64,000 nucleotides of DNA from Streptococcus mitis (GCF_946190065.1 NZ_CAMHZD010000008.1:20600-84599); one strand, 5' to 3'; counted from the stretch's first letter, positions 27,061-37,270 are shown. The notes: generated by a model from the letters alone, not told the origin. A program made the numbers and translations.

Positions 27061-28332
27061 TTATTCACCAAATTTTTGTTTGATTGTTTCTTTGATCAAT
27101 GTTACAGCGTCGTTAGCAGCTGTTTTCGCATCTTTCTTACCACTTACAGCATCAAAGAGCATAGTTTTCGCTGGATCCCAAACTGCAGACATTTGAGAGA
27201 TGTTTGGCATTGGTTGAGCGTTCTTGAACTGTTTGATAACAGCTGTTGTCAACTCATCGTTTTTACCTTCAGCATATGTACGAGCTTCAGTGTTAGCTGG
27301 GATTTCGTTTGTAGTGTCGTAGAAGGCTTTTTGTTCTTCTGTTGAAACAAGGAAGTCTACAAATTTTTGAGCGCCTTCAAGGTTCTTAGTGCTTGATGGG
27401 ATGATCCAAGCTTTACCACCACCGAATGCAGCATATTCTTTTCCATTTGGAAGAGTTGGGATAGTTGCAACACCGTAGTTTACTTTAGCATCTTTAAAGG
27501 CTTGAGCTTTCCAAGGTCCGTCGATGATAGCAGCTGTTTTACCTTCTTGGAATTGAGTTTGGATTAAGTTGCCAGCACCTTCAGTATCTTGCATACCTTT
27601 AGGCCATTTTTCATACCAAGATTTAGCGTAGTTGATACCTGCGATAGAACCGTCGTTTGCAAGACCAATGTCTTTAGCGTCTTTACCGTTTTGTCCGAAT
27701 ACGTAAGCACCGTTACCAGCAAGAAGTCCATATGCATAGTAGAAGTTTGTCCAGTCAGCTAGGAAAGCAGAAGTTTTTCCATCTTCTCCAGCAAAGGCAT
27801 ATTTGCTATCTTTAGCAAGGTTTTCTAAGTCAGCAAAAGTTTTTGGAGCTTCTTTTACCAAGTCTTTGTTGTAGTACATAACAAGTGACTCGATAACAGC
27901 AGGAGCACCGTAAACTTTACCGTCAGCAGCTGTTACAAGAGATTTAGTTTTATCATCTGTTTTAGCACCGTCGCTCAATTTCACTTCTGAAAGTTGTCCG
28001 TCAGTACCAAGGCTACCTACACGGTCGTATGGAGCCATCATAACGTCAGCAGCTTGACCTGATTGGTTGTCTAGAGAAAGTTTGTCAAGCCCACCCATTT
28101 GGTCTCCTGTTTTGATGGTAACTTTTACGCCAGCTTCTTTTTCGTAAGCTTTTGCAGCTGATTCAGCGAAAGCTTTGTATTGGTCTTCAACGTAGAAAGT
28201 GAGTTCTTTCGCTTCGGATGAACCAGAATCAGCAGGTTTATCAGCAGTTTTGCTTCCGCAAGCTACCAAAAGCAAGCTAGCAAGTGTAACAGTTCCAAGC
28301 ACAGCAGCGCTCTTCATGAATTTAGATGACAT
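27061..28332 (-). CDS. malX: Maltose/maltodextrin-binding lipoprotein
   Basis: This 423-residue extracellular solute-binding protein is lipid-anchored by the lipobox LLLVACGS (Cys25). The mature protein begins with a Ser/Asp-rich linker and continues as a type I maltodextrin-binding fold (KELTFYVEDQYKAFAES). It delivers maltodextrins to MalC-MalD. It is the first gene of the operon, with promoter and MalR operator immediately upstream. Confidence 0.96.
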   Translation of the reverse strand: MSSKFMKSAAVLGTVTLASLLLVACGSKTADKPADSGSSEAKELTFYVEDQYKAFAESAAKAYEKEAGVKVTIKTGDQMGGLDKLSLDNQSGQAADVMMAPYDRVGSLGTDGQLSEVKLSDGAKTDDKTKSLVTAADGKVYGAPAVIESLVMYYNKDLVKEAPKTFADLENLAKDSKYAFAGEDGKTSAFLADWTNFYYAYGLLAGNGAYVFGQNGKDAKDIGLANDGSIAGINYAKSWYEKWPKGMQDTEGAGNLIQTQFQEGKTAAIIDGPWKAQAFKDAKVNYGVATIPTLPNGKEYAAFGGGKAWIIPSSTKNLEGAQKFVDFLVSTEEQKAFYDTTNEIPANTEARTYAEGKNDELTTAVIKQFKNAQPMPNISQMSAVWDPAKTMLFDAVSGKKDAKTAANDAVTLIKETIKQKFGE

Positions 28333-28375
28333 AGTGTATTCCTCCTAAAGAATAACAAATTTTATAATGAGGAAA

Positions 28376-28429
28376 CGCAAACGTTTTCCTTTATGGGACT
28401 AGTATAGCACAATCGGAAAGCGGTTGCAA
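28376..28429 (-). promoter_or_regulatory. malX promoter with MalR operator
   Basis: On the minus strand TTGCAA (28424-28429), a 17-base spacer ending in TGC, and TATACT (28401-28406) form the promoter. The operator, CGCAAACGTTTTCC as read on the plus strand (28376-28389), begins about five bases after the expected start of transcription. This matches the known MalR mode of repression; the exact start is inferred. Confidence 0.9.
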
Positions 28430-28723
28430 GTGTTTTTTGTAAAAATTTTAAAAAAATTTCACGAAAAGAGTAAGCGTTTTATTTGTTTATAATAGAAGAA
28501 AAGTCAGAAAACATATTTTCATGATTTTACTGAAATTATTTAGGGAAACGATTGACTAAATTTTGAACAAAAAATAAATTGCTCTAGACCAAACGTAGGC
28601 TAAGTTGAGCCTTCTATTTATAGTTGAAGAAGATTTTGTAAATAGAAAAGAAAAATGTATATGTATACATACAAGAAGGACAAATTTTTTTTAAAAAATA
28701 ATCAAAAAGTTTTTTAAAAACGC
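28430..28723. other. Divergent control region between malX and malQ
   Basis: This AT-rich stretch between the two maltose promoters contains no convincing gene. A TATAAT on the plus strand (28488-28493) and a 12-bp palindrome TATGTATACATA (28660-28671) are visible, but their roles are unknown. The rest shows nothing I can support. Confidence 0.5.
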
Positions 28724-28774
28724 TTGCAATTGTTCCAAAAATAAAGTATACTTATCTTAACGCAAACGTTTGCG
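28724..28774 (+). promoter_or_regulatory. malQ-malP promoter with MalR operator
   Basis: TTGCAA (28724-28729), 17 bases, TATACT (28747-28752). The perfect 14-bp palindrome CGCAAACGTTTGCG (28761-28774) covers the initial transcribed bases. Promoter hexamers are identical to those of malX, so both arms of the locus share architecture. Confidence 0.92.
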
Positions 28775-28818
28775 CCCAAAAATGAAAATTTAAACTACAA
28801 ATACACGAGGTGTTGTTT

Positions 28819-30336
28819 ATGAAAAAACGTCAAAGTGGTGTGTTGATGCACATCTCTTCTCTCCCAGGAGCCTACGGAATCGGGTCATTTGGTCAAAGTG
28901 CTTACGACTTCGTTGATTTCTTGGTTCGTACAAAACAACGTTACTGGCAAATCCTTCCATTAGGAACAACTAGTTACGGAGATTCTCCTTACCAGTCTTT
29001 CTCAGCCTTCGCAGGAAACACTCATTTTATCGATTTAGATATCTTGGTGGAGCAAGGTTTGTTGCAAGCAAGTGACCTTGAAGGAATTGACTTTGGTAGC
29101 GATGCGTCTGAAGTTGATTATGCGAAAATCTACTATGCACGTCGTCCTCTTTTAGAAAAAGCGGTGAAACGTTTCTTTGAAGTCGGAGATGTTAAAGAGT
29201 TTGAGAAATTTGCTCAAGACAACCAATCATGGCTTGAGCTCTTTGCTGAGTATATGGCTATCAAAGAGCATTTTGAAAATCTTGCTTGGACTGAATGGCC
29301 AGATGCAGATGCTCGTGCTCGTAAAGCTTCAGCACTTGAAAGCTACCGTGAGCAATTGGCAGACAAGTTGGTTTACCACCGTGTGACTCAATACTTCTTC
29401 TTCCAACAATGGTTGAAATTGAAAGCTTACGCTAACGACAACCACATCGAAATCGTTGGAGACATGCCAATCTACGTAGCGGAAGATTCAAGCGATATGT
29501 GGGCAAATCCACATCTCTTCAAGACAGATGTCAACGGTAAGGCGACTTGCATCGCAGGATGCCCACCAGATGAATTTTCTGCAACTGGTCAGCTTTGGGG
29601 TAACCCAATCTATGACTGGGAAGCAATGGACAAAGACGGCTACAAATGGTGGATTGAACGCTTGCGTGAAAGCTTCAAAATCTACGACATCGTTCGTATT
29701 GACCACTTCCGTGGCTTCGAATCTTACTGGGAAATCCCTGCTGGTTCTGATACAGCAGCACCTGGTGAGTGGGTGAAAGGCCCTGGCTACAAGCTTTTTG
29801 CAGCCGTTAAGGAAGAACTTGGTGAGTTAAACATCATCGCAGAAGATCTTGGTTTCATGACAGACGAAGTTATCGAATTGCGTGAACGTACGGGCTTCCC
29901 AGGAATGAAGATTCTTCAATTTGCATTCAACCCAGAAGACGAAAGTATCGATAGCCCACACTTGGCACCTGCTAACTCAGTTATGTACACAGGAACACAC
30001 GATAACAATACGGTCCTTGGTTGGTACCGTAACGAGATCGATGATGCGACTCGTGAATACATGGCTCGCTACACTAACCGTAAAGAATACGAAACAGTGC
30101 CACATGCTATGCTTCGTACAGTCTTTTCATCAGTTAGCTTCATGGCAATTGCAACTATGCAAGATTTGCTAGAATTGGATGAGGCAGCTCGTATGAACTT
30201 CCCATCTACTCTTGGTGGAAACTGGTCTTGGCGTATGACTGAAGATCAATTGACACCAGCTGTCGAGGAAGGCTTGCTTGACTTGACAACAATCTATCGC
30301 CGAATCAATGAAAATTTGGTGGAATTAAAGAAATAA
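28819..30336 (+). CDS. malQ: 4-alpha-glucanotransferase (amylomaltase)
   Basis: This 505-residue GH77 enzyme disproportionates maltodextrins and releases glucose in the cytosol. Conserved blocks are [14 protein letters not shown], the nucleophile region [25 protein letters not shown] and [14 protein letters not shown]. The start is ATG 28819 (MKKRQSGVL) with GAGGTG six bases upstream. It is called malM in older pneumococcal work. It is cotranscribed with malP, 25 bases downstream. Confidence 0.97.
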   Translation: MKKRQSGVLMHISSLPGAYGIGSFGQSAYDFVDFLVRTKQRYWQILPLGTTSYGDSPYQSFSAFAGNTHFIDLDILVEQGLLQASDLEGIDFGSDASEVDYAKIYYARRPLLEKAVKRFFEVGDVKEFEKFAQDNQSWLELFAEYMAIKEHFENLAWTEWPDADARARKASALESYREQLADKLVYHRVTQYFFFQQWLKLKAYANDNHIEIVGDMPIYVAEDSSDMWANPHLFKTDVNGKATCIAGCPPDEFSATGQLWGNPIYDWEAMDKDGYKWWIERLRESFKIYDIVRIDHFRGFESYWEIPAGSDTAAPGEWVKGPGYKLFAAVKEELGELNIIAEDLGFMTDEVIELRERTGFPGMKILQFAFNPEDESIDSPHLAPANSVMYTGTHDNNTVLGWYRNEIDDATREYMARYTNRKEYETVPHAMLRTVFSSVSFMAIATMQDLLELDEAARMNFPSTLGGNWSWRMTEDQLTPAVEEGLLDLTTIYRRINENLVELKK

Positions 30337-30361
30337 TACAATATCAGGAGACACCTTAAAC

Positions 30362-32620
30362 ATGTTATCACTACAAGAATTTGTACAAAATCGTTACAAT
30401 AAAACCATTGCAGAATGTAGCAATGAAGAGCTTTATCTGGCTCTTCTTAACTACAGCAAGCTTGCAAGTAGTCAAAAGCCAGTTAACACTGGTAAGAAAA
30501 AAGTTTACTACATCTCAGCTGAGTTCTTGATTGGTAAACTTTTGTCAAACAACTTGATCAACCTTGGTCTTTACGACGATGTTAAAAAAGAACTTGCAGC
30601 TGCAGGTAAAGACTTGATCGAAGTTGAAGAAGTTGAATTGGAACCATCTCTTGGTAATGGTGGTTTGGGACGTTTGGCTGCCTGCTTTATCGACTCAATT
30701 GCTACTCTTGGTTTGAACGGTGACGGTGTTGGTCTTAACTACCACTACGGTCTTTTCCAACAAGTTCTTAAAAATAACCAACAAGAAACAATTCCAAACG
30801 CATGGCTGACAGAGCAAAACTGGTTGGTTCGCTCAAGCCGTAGCTACCAAGTGCCATTTGCTCACTTCACATTGACATCAACTCTTTACGATATCGATGT
30901 ACCTGGTTACAAGACAGAAACTAAGAACCGCTTGCGTTTGTTTGACTTGGATTCAGTTGATTCTTCAATCATTAAAGACGGTATCAACTTTGACAAGACA
31001 GATATCGCTCGCAACTTGACTCTTTTCCTTTACCCAGATGATAGTGACCGTCAAGGTGAATTGCTCCGTATCTTCCAACAATACTTCATGGTTTCAAACG
31101 GTGCGCAATTGATCATCGACGAAGCAATCGAAAAAGGAAGCAACTTGCATGACCTTGCTGACTACGCAGTTGTCCAAATCAACGATACTCACCCATCAAT
31201 GGTTATTCCTGAGTTGATCCGTCTTTTGACTGCTCGTGGTATCGAACTTGACGAAGCGATCTCAATTGTTCGTAGCATGACTGCCTACACTAACCACACA
31301 ATCCTTGCTGAAGCCCTTGAAAAATGGCCTCTTGAATTCTTGCAAGAAGTGGTTCCTCACTTGGTACCAATCATCGAAGAATTGGATCGTCGCGTGAAAG
31401 CAGAATACAAAGATCCAGCTGTTCAAATTATCGATGAGAGCGGACGTGTTCACATGGCTCACATGGATATCCACTACGGATACAGTGTTAACGGAGTAGC
31501 GGCACTTCATACTGAAATCTTGAAGAACTCTGAGTTGAAAGCTTTCTACGACCTTTACCCAGAAAAATTCAACAACAAAACAAACGGTATCACTTTCCGT
31601 CGTTGGCTCATGCATGCTAACCCAAGACTGTCTCACTACTTGGATGAGATTATTGGAGAAGGTTGGCACCATGAAGCAGATGAGCTTGAAAAACTCTTGT
31701 CTTATGAAGATAAAGCAGCTGTCAAAGAAAAATTGGAAAGCATCAAGGCTCACAACAAACGTAAATTGGCTCGTCACTTGAAAGAACACCAAGGTGTGGA
31801 AATCAATACAAACTCTATCTTTGATATCCAAATCAAACGTCTTCACGAGTACAAACGCCAACAAATGAACGCTTTGTACGTGATCCACAAATACCTTGAC
31901 ATCAAAGCTGGTAACATCCCTGCTCGCCCAATCACAATCTTCTTTGGTGGTAAGGCAGCTCCAGCCTACACAATCGCTCAAGACATCATCCACTTGATCC
32001 TTTGCATGTCAGAAGTTATTGCTAACGATCCAGCAGTAGCTCCACACTTGCAAGTAGTTATGGTTGAAAACTATAATGTTACTGCAGCAAGCTTCTTGAT
32101 CCCAGCATGTGACATCTCAGAACAAATCTCACTTGCTTCTAAAGAAGCTTCAGGTACTGGTAACATGAAATTCATGTTGAACGGAGCTTTGACTCTTGGT
32201 ACTATGGACGGTGCTAACGTGGAAATCGCTGAGTTGGTTGGTGACGAAAACATCTACATCTTTGGTGAAGATTCAGAAACTGTTATCGACCTTTACGCAA
32301 AAGCAGCATACAAATCAAGCGAATTCTACGCTCGTGAAGCTATCAAACCATTGGTTGACTTCATCGTTAGCGATGCAGTTCTTGCAGCTGGAAACAAAGA
32401 ACGCTTGGAACGTCTTTACAATGAATTGATCAATAAAGACTGGTTCATGACTCTTCTTGACTTGGAAGACTACATCAAGGTTAAAGAACAAATGTTGGCT
32501 GACTACGAAGACCGTGACGCATGGTTAGACAAAGTCATCGTTAACATTGCTAAAGCAGGATTCTTCTCATCTGACCGTACAATTGCTCAGTATAACGAAG
32601 ATATCTGGCACTTGAACTAA
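30362..32620 (+). CDS. malP: Maltodextrin/glycogen phosphorylase
   Basis: This 752-residue GT35 enzyme releases glucose-1-phosphate from alpha-1,4-glucans. The pyridoxal-phosphate lysine lies in [11 protein letters not shown]. The N-terminal [14 protein letters not shown] block and NDTHPSM are also present. It is somewhat shorter than E. coli MalP, as in other streptococci. Codon use is strongly biased, as for a highly expressed gene. A strong terminator follows. Confidence 0.97.
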   Translation: MLSLQEFVQNRYNKTIAECSNEELYLALLNYSKLASSQKPVNTGKKKVYYISAEFLIGKLLSNNLINLGLYDDVKKELAAAGKDLIEVEEVELEPSLGNGGLGRLAACFIDSIATLGLNGDGVGLNYHYGLFQQVLKNNQQETIPNAWLTEQNWLVRSSRSYQVPFAHFTLTSTLYDIDVPGYKTETKNRLRLFDLDSVDSSIIKDGINFDKTDIARNLTLFLYPDDSDRQGELLRIFQQYFMVSNGAQLIIDEAIEKGSNLHDLADYAVVQINDTHPSMVIPELIRLLTARGIELDEAISIVRSMTAYTNHTILAEALEKWPLEFLQEVVPHLVPIIEELDRRVKAEYKDPAVQIIDESGRVHMAHMDIHYGYSVNGVAALHTEILKNSELKAFYDLYPEKFNNKTNGITFRRWLMHANPRLSHYLDEIIGEGWHHEADELEKLLSYEDKAAVKEKLESIKAHNKRKLARHLKEHQGVEINTNSIFDIQIKRLHEYKRQQMNALYVIHKYLDIKAGNIPARPITIFFGGKAAPAYTIAQDIIHLILCMSEVIANDPAVAPHLQVVMVENYNVTAASFLIPACDISEQISLASKEASGTGNMKFMLNGALTLGTMDGANVEIAELVGDENIYIFGEDSETVIDLYAKAAYKSSEFYAREAIKPLVDFIVSDAVLAAGNKERLERLYNELINKDWFMTLLDLEDYIKVKEQMLADYEDRDAWLDKVIVNIAKAGFFSSDRTIAQYNEDIWHLN

Positions 32621-32652
32621 GATATAAGATTTATACTAATACATTTTCCTAT

Positions 32653-32684
32653 AAAGCGAATTTCGATTGAAATTCGCTTTTTTG
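32653..32684 (+). terminator. malQ-malP terminator
   Basis: AAGCGAATTTC (32654-32664), loop GATT, GAAATTCGCTT (32669-32679), then TTTTTG. Confidence 0.92.
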
Positions 32685-32860
32685 AATGCTTGACTAGAAA
32701 TAGACCTCAGATACTATGTTGAGAGAATCATCTATAGAATTGTAGTTTACAACTATTCGTTATAATTATTTTTATCTGAAAATTTCAAGAAAGTGTGTTA
32801 AAATGAGAACGTATACAATTTGTTGTTTGAATATCAAATTAGAATTTAAAGAGGCTTATT

Positions 32861-33763
32861 ATGAGTAATTTAGAGATTGGGAAACGAATTCGTACCTTAC
32901 GGACTGAAAAAGGATTGAGTAGAGAAGCCTTTTGTGGTGATGAAAAAGAACTTACTGTTCGTCAGTTGGCCAGAATTGAAACAGGAAACAACTTGCCCAG
33001 CTTAGCAAAACTAGATTATATTGCTGGAGTGCTAGGAATTCCGATGTCTCAGTTAATTGATGAAGGCATGATAATTGTTCCCAAAGAGTATTTAAAGCTA
33101 AAAACGAAGTTGATTCGTCAATCTATTCATGGAGATGAAGAAAAAATACGTCAGCGTGAGGCTATCTTTGAAGATATTCAGGAACATTTTTATGATAAAC
33201 TCCCTGAGGATGAACAGGTAGCAGTTGAGGTTCTACAGGCTATCGATGATGTCTATGTTTCTGAAAACGCTGAATTTGGAGAGGGCTTGATTGAGGAATA
33301 TTTCAATCAAACTTTGCTACAAATGGAGTATTCTGTAAATGATTTATTGATCTTATATTTATATTTTTTATCAAATGCTATTAGTTTTAAACGAAATGAT
33401 GACGTTTTAAAAAAAGTAAGAAATAACATCGTGACCATAATTGACTGTTCAGATAATACTTACATGCATCTGTTACAAAGAGTATTAATTGCAATACTGT
33501 TGTATCAATTGAGAAACGAATACTACGAAGATATCTCTGTCATTTTTAGTTTTCTAAGAGAAATTATGATGGAAATTCAAGATTCAAACTTAAAACCAAC
33601 GGTAGACTACTTGGAAGCTAAATATTACCTATACGGGGAAAAAGATAAAGAAAAAGCCCTACAATACTATGAAAAAGCTATCAATGGGGCAGAATTTTTT
33701 AATGATATGAATTTCAAAAATCGAGTGATAGAGGAGAGAAAAGAAGAGTTCCCTGATATGTAA
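32861..33763 (+). CDS. TPR-type XRE regulator 1 (PlcR/TprA-like)
   Basis: This 300-residue regulator has an N-terminal XRE HTH (about 4-65) and a helical TPR-like C-terminal region (about 100-295), ending with a typical KALQYYEKAINGAEFFND repeat. This architecture is that of peptide-responsive RRNPP regulators. It is a tandem paralogue of the next gene; the first ~165 residues are nearly identical and the remainder diverges. No secreted peptide gene of the usual kind is evident beside it. Targets may include the ABC transporter genes downstream; that is inference. Confidence 0.88.
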   Translation: MSNLEIGKRIRTLRTEKGLSREAFCGDEKELTVRQLARIETGNNLPSLAKLDYIAGVLGIPMSQLIDEGMIIVPKEYLKLKTKLIRQSIHGDEEKIRQREAIFEDIQEHFYDKLPEDEQVAVEVLQAIDDVYVSENAEFGEGLIEEYFNQTLLQMEYSVNDLLILYLYFLSNAISFKRNDDVLKKVRNNIVTIIDCSDNTYMHLLQRVLIAILLYQLRNEYYEDISVIFSFLREIMMEIQDSNLKPTVDYLEAKYYLYGEKDKEKALQYYEKAINGAEFFNDMNFKNRVIEERKEEFPDM

Positions 33764-33912
33764 AAAAACTCTTTGTTCATTATGAAGGGATGCTGATAGG
33801 CAACATGGGGAGCTTTGTTAGTAAGAATTTAATATATTTGAAATAATAGATATTAACAAATAGATAAGTACTTTTATTTTTGTGTGCAAAAGTCTATTTA
33901 TGGAGGAATGAG

Positions 33913-34809
33913 ATGAAAAATTTAGAAATCGGGAAGCGGATTCGCACCTTACGAACTGAAAAAGGATTGAGTAGAGAGGCCTTTTGTGGAGATGAAAAAG
34001 AGCTTACTGTTCGTCAGTTGGGCCGAATTGAAACAGGAAATAACTTGCCCAGCTTAGCGAAACTAGACTATATAGCTGGAGTGTTAGGAGTTCCGATATC
34101 TCAGTTAATTGATGAACGATTACTAATTGTTCCTAAAGAGTATTTAAAATTAAAAACGAAATTGATTCGTCAATCTATTCATGGAGATGAAGAAAAGGTT
34201 CGTCAACGCGAGGCTATCTTTGAAGAAATTCAAGAACGTTTTTATGACCAACTGCCTGAGGATGAACAAGTATCAGTTGAGGTTCTACAAGCTATTGATG
34301 ATGTGTATGTTTCTGAAAACTCTGACTTTGGAGAGGGATTGATTGAGGAGTATTTTGAGCAGTTACTTTTAAAAACAAATTATGACACCAATGATTTACT
34401 AATTTTACACCTATATTTTTTAAAGTGCACTTTGAATGCAAAGCCAATTGATAATATATTTGAAAATATCTATTCTAACATCTTGGAGCAAACTAATTTC
34501 TCTGATGCCAACAATATTCATTTGATTCAAAGGGTTATTGTATCAATTGTTTTATATCACTTTAATATTGAATATTATGATTTAATGCCTCAAACGCTAA
34601 GTGCTGTACGAGAAATAATAGATGAAGTCCAAGATTTTGCTTTACTACCTACAGTAGATTTTTTTGAAGCCAAATATTATATTCATACTAATCAGAATAA
34701 AGATCTTGCTTTGGACTACTATAATAAAGCAATAAACGGATCGAAATTATTAAATGATAAATCATTTAGGGATAGAGTGATAGAGGAAAAAAATAAGGAT
34801 TTTCCATAA
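33913..34809 (+). CDS. TPR-type XRE regulator 2 (PlcR/TprA-like)
   Basis: This 298-residue paralogue of the preceding gene starts at ATG 33913, with GGAGG at 33902-33906; a longer upstream frame lacks a ribosome site. HTH and linker are almost identical to paralogue 1 (GKRIRTLRTEKGLSREAFCG shared), so both may recognise the same operator. The TPR region differs, which would change the ligand. A long hairpin terminator follows. Confidence 0.88.
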   Translation: MKNLEIGKRIRTLRTEKGLSREAFCGDEKELTVRQLGRIETGNNLPSLAKLDYIAGVLGVPISQLIDERLLIVPKEYLKLKTKLIRQSIHGDEEKVRQREAIFEEIQERFYDQLPEDEQVSVEVLQAIDDVYVSENSDFGEGLIEEYFEQLLLKTNYDTNDLLILHLYFLKCTLNAKPIDNIFENIYSNILEQTNFSDANNIHLIQRVIVSIVLYHFNIEYYDLMPQTLSAVREIIDEVQDFALLPTVDFFEAKYYIHTNQNKDLALDYYNKAINGSKLLNDKSFRDRVIEEKNKDFP

Positions 34810-34819
34810 TTTCAATATA

Positions 34820-34863
34820 AAACAGGACATAAATGTCAGTGGACATAAATGTCCTGTTTTTTT
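34820..34863 (+). terminator. Terminator after the tandem regulators
   Basis: AAACAGGACAT (34820-34830) pairs with ATGTCCTGTTT (34849-34859), followed by more T. The inner GACATAAATGTC copies can form smaller hairpins. Confidence 0.88.
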
Positions 34864-34967
34864 ACTCTCGTAAGGTATATACTGTTATTGTAAATAAGTT
34901 AAGAAGAGCGCAATGCTAGAAACATTTCTATTTAAACGGGATGTAGATTAGCAGGCGGGAGGAAAAT

Positions 34968-35189
34968 ATGGTAAAAACAATTGACTATTATATGGATGAA
35001 AAATTTGTCAAGAAGGACTATCTGATTATCAAAAATAGTCTCGCTAGCAGACGCCTATGTAAAGTAACACTTGATGAAAAGTTGTTAAAATTAGTTCTCT
35101 TGCTTCCAAATGAAATGAGAGAAATCAAAATGGACTCCAACTTAAAGCCTAGAATTAGAGTTGTTGACATAACCGATGGGAGTGAGTGA
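34968..35189 (+). CDS. Hypothetical small protein before the ABC genes
   Basis: This 73-residue protein with mixed charge (MVKTIDYYMDEKFVKKDYLI at the start) has no membrane segment or known motif. A GGGAGG ribosome site precedes the ATG, and 41 bases separate it from the ABC ATPase start, so all three genes probably share one transcript. I do not recognise it. Confidence 0.65.
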   Translation: MVKTIDYYMDEKFVKKDYLIIKNSLASRRLCKVTLDEKLLKLVLLLPNEMREIKMDSNLKPRIRVVDITDGSE

Positions 35190-35230
35190 AGTTTCTAAAA
35201 TACAATTTATCATTAGAAAGAGGTAATAAA

Positions 35231-36055
35231 ATGATTAAGGTAGAAAGAGTTACAAAGCGATTTGGAGATAATATTGCTTTAAATCAAATTAGTTTTTCAA
35301 TAAACGAAGGAGAAATTTTTGGATTCCTAGGTCCATCTGGTTCAGGGAAGACAACAATGATCAATATTCTGACAGGACAGCTACAGGCTAACAGCGGAAA
35401 GACAGAATTATTAGGGAAAGATTCTCAAAAATTACTTCCGTCAGATTTTGAAGAGTTAGGTTTAGTAGGTGACACAAGTGGTTATTACGAAAAATTAAGT
35501 TTGTACAATAACTTGTTGCTCTTTGCAAGACTATACGGAGTTTCAAAATCCCGAATTGAAGACATTCTAAAACAAGTTGGTCTGTATGATAGTAAAGACA
35601 CACCCGCTGAAAAACTTTCTACAGGAATGCGTCAACGAATGCTTTTAGCTCGTGCTTTAATCAATTATCCTAAAGTTCTATTTTTAGATGAACCTACAAG
35701 TGGGTTAGATCCCACCACCTCAAAGAAGATTCACAAATTACTACAGGAGTTAAAGGAAAGAGGAACAACCATTTTCTTAACTACTCATGATATGAATGAG
35801 GCGACTTTATTATGTGATAACCTAGCTCTTTTGAATAAAGGTGATCTTATTGAACAAGGAAGCCCAAGCGAAATTATCCAAAAATACAACACGGAAAAAA
35901 AAGTTGCAGTAACTTATAGTGATTCTACTAAAAAGGTAGTGCGCTTTGAAGACTTGCAGCAAGAAGATTATAAAAAAATGATGACGATTCACTCATGTGA
36001 ACCAACTTTAGAAGATATTTTTATTAAATTGACAGGAGAAAAATTAGATGTTTAA
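35231..36055 (+). CDS. ABC transporter ATP-binding protein (ABC-2 type)
   Basis: This 274-residue ATPase has Walker A GPSGSGKTT (near residue 38), signature LSTGMRQRM and Walker B VLFLDEPTSGLDP, with a switch His in LTTHDMNEA. The extended C-terminus (EKKVAVTYSDSTKKV) is typical of antibiotic/bacteriocin-type exporters. ATG 35231 is chosen because AGAGG precedes it and the family starts MIKVERVTK. It overlaps the permease gene by eight bases. Confidence 0.92.
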   Translation: MIKVERVTKRFGDNIALNQISFSINEGEIFGFLGPSGSGKTTMINILTGQLQANSGKTELLGKDSQKLLPSDFEELGLVGDTSGYYEKLSLYNNLLLFARLYGVSKSRIEDILKQVGLYDSKDTPAEKLSTGMRQRMLLARALINYPKVLFLDEPTSGLDPTTSKKIHKLLQELKERGTTIFLTTHDMNEATLLCDNLALLNKGDLIEQGSPSEIIQKYNTEKKVAVTYSDSTKKVVRFEDLQQEDYKKMMTIHSCEPTLEDIFIKLTGEKLDV

Positions 36056-36797
36056 GAGAATTTTAGCCCTTATCTGGTTGAGGACACAAGTATTATTAAC
36101 AAACAAAAACACTTTGGTACAAGTAGTATTCCCATTCTTTCTGGTTCTACTCTTCCAAAATTTTATGAATACAGATGGTACTCAAGGGAAAACACTATTG
36201 TATAGTTCTTTAACAATGGCATTCTCATTTTCTTCTGGATCAATGATTTCAAACTCTATTGCAGAGGAAAAAGAAAAAAGAATTTTTAAAACACTCATTT
36301 TAAGCGGAGTTCGCCGTGGAGAATATCTTGTTTCCGTGTTGTTTTATCCTGTAATCTTTGCCTTGGCTGCAGTTATTTCTTTCCCTATTATGGTTGAAGT
36401 GGATTTCGCAAAAGATTATCCTGTATACCTTGTAGTAGCTTCTCTGGTAGCATTATGTACAATCCTCTTAAATTTAGTGATTGGAGCTATTTCAGAGACA
36501 CAAACTCAGGCTCAGGTTTATGGTTTGATTCCAATGCTTGGTCTCTCATTCTTGCCAATGTTTTCTCAAGTTAGCTCAGAGATCAAGAAATTTATGGATA
36601 CAACCTTCTTAGGAGTTTATGTAGATTTCTTTAATAAACCAGATTTCAAGTTGAATTTTGACAGTTTGGGAATCACTTTTGCTTGGGTTGTAGCATTACT
36701 TGCCCTTAGTTATTGGGGATTAAAAAATAAAAAAAGAGTACAGTTTGGAAAACTAACAATTAATCAACTTCAAAAACTAAGTTTTTTTAAAGATTAG
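36048..36797 (+). CDS. ABC-2 type transporter permease
   Basis: This 249-residue membrane protein has six hydrophobic segments. The conserved region SNSIAEEKEKRIFKTLILSG lies after the second helix, a hallmark of ABC-2 permeases. It forms the exporter with the overlapping ATPase gene. The cargo is unknown; linkage to RRNPP-like regulators would fit a peptide or immunity role, but no precursor peptide is seen. Confidence 0.9.
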   Translation: MFKRILALIWLRTQVLLTNKNTLVQVVFPFFLVLLFQNFMNTDGTQGKTLLYSSLTMAFSFSSGSMISNSIAEEKEKRIFKTLILSGVRRGEYLVSVLFYPVIFALAAVISFPIMVEVDFAKDYPVYLVVASLVALCTILLNLVIGAISETQTQAQVYGLIPMLGLSFLPMFSQVSSEIKKFMDTTFLGVYVDFFNKPDFKLNFDSLGITFAWVVALLALSYWGLKNKKRVQFGKLTINQLQKLSFFKD

Positions 36798-36835
36798 TGT
36801 TAGTAAGCTTTGTAAGAAACCTAGTTTAAAACAAT

Positions 36836-36865
36836 AAACCAGCGCTTAAAATGCTGGTTTTTTTA
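36836..36865 (+). terminator. Terminator after the ABC transporter
   Basis: AAACCAGC (36836-36843) pairs with GCTGGTTT (36853-36860), followed by TTTTT. Confidence 0.88.
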
Positions 36866-36911
36866 CTGTCTTCATCCTTATATTTCTTCGTGGTTGATTA
36901 CCTCACATCTC

Positions 36912-36940
36912 TTGTATTCGCTTACACAAAGTATTATAAT
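36912..36940 (+). promoter_or_regulatory. Promoter of the small membrane-protein gene
   Basis: TTGTAT (36912-36917), 17-base spacer, TATAAT (36935-36940). Confidence 0.6.
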
Positions 36941-36966
36941 ATGATTATAGGAAAGAAGGTGTTCTT

Positions 36967-37173
36967 ATGTGGAAAAAATATTTTTCAAAATATAAATGGA
37001 CGGATTTATTTTGGATTCTATTTGTTATTTTGACATGCCTCTATATAGGTAACCACGATTTGTTTCCTCTCAATCATCAAGAAATCTCTTTTCGTGGTAG
37101 CTTGTGGGGGGTGGTACTGGCATTATATCACTTGTTATTTATTGATAAGTTTGTTATCTCGAATCGAAAATAA
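36967..37173 (+). CDS. Small membrane protein, unknown function
   Basis: This 68-residue protein has two hydrophobic helices (about 13-27 and 44-61) with a basic N-terminus (MWKKYFSKYKWTDLF). It has its own promoter and an AGAAGGTG ribosome site, and is followed by a bidirectional terminator. Family unknown; the complete set of signals makes it a likely real gene. Confidence 0.65.
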   Translation: MWKKYFSKYKWTDLFWILFVILTCLYIGNHDLFPLNHQEISFRGSLWGVVLALYHLLFIDKFVISNRK

Positions 37174-37237
37174 ATGGAGAAGCTAAAAGCTTTAAATGTT
37201 TTAGACTTTTGGGATAGATAGTTTAAAAATTGAAATT

Positions 37238-37270
37238 TAAAACCGCATATCTTTTTGAAATGCGGTTTTT
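37238..37270. terminator. Bidirectional terminator before rlmA
   Basis: AACCGCAT (37241-37248) pairs with ATGCGGTT (37260-37267), with A-rich left and T-rich right flanks, serving both converging genes. Confidence 0.85.

Noticed and set aside
28488-28493. Third promoter in the malX-malQ gap
   Set aside because: TATAAT occurs, but without a -35, extended -10 or downstream gene; chance is likely in this AT-rich stretch.
31262-31993. Long minus-strand open frame of 243 codons inside malP
   Set aside because: It is a codon-bias shadow of the strongly expressed malP gene, without ribosome site or domain.
33790-33846. Short peptide gene (MLIGNMGSFVSKNLIYLK) between the tandem regulators
   Set aside because: No correctly spaced ribosome site or secretion signal; it does not resemble known RRNPP signalling peptides.
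34913-34951. Twelve-codon peptide before the 73-residue gene
   Set aside because: Start context is poor and the sequence has no leader-peptide features.
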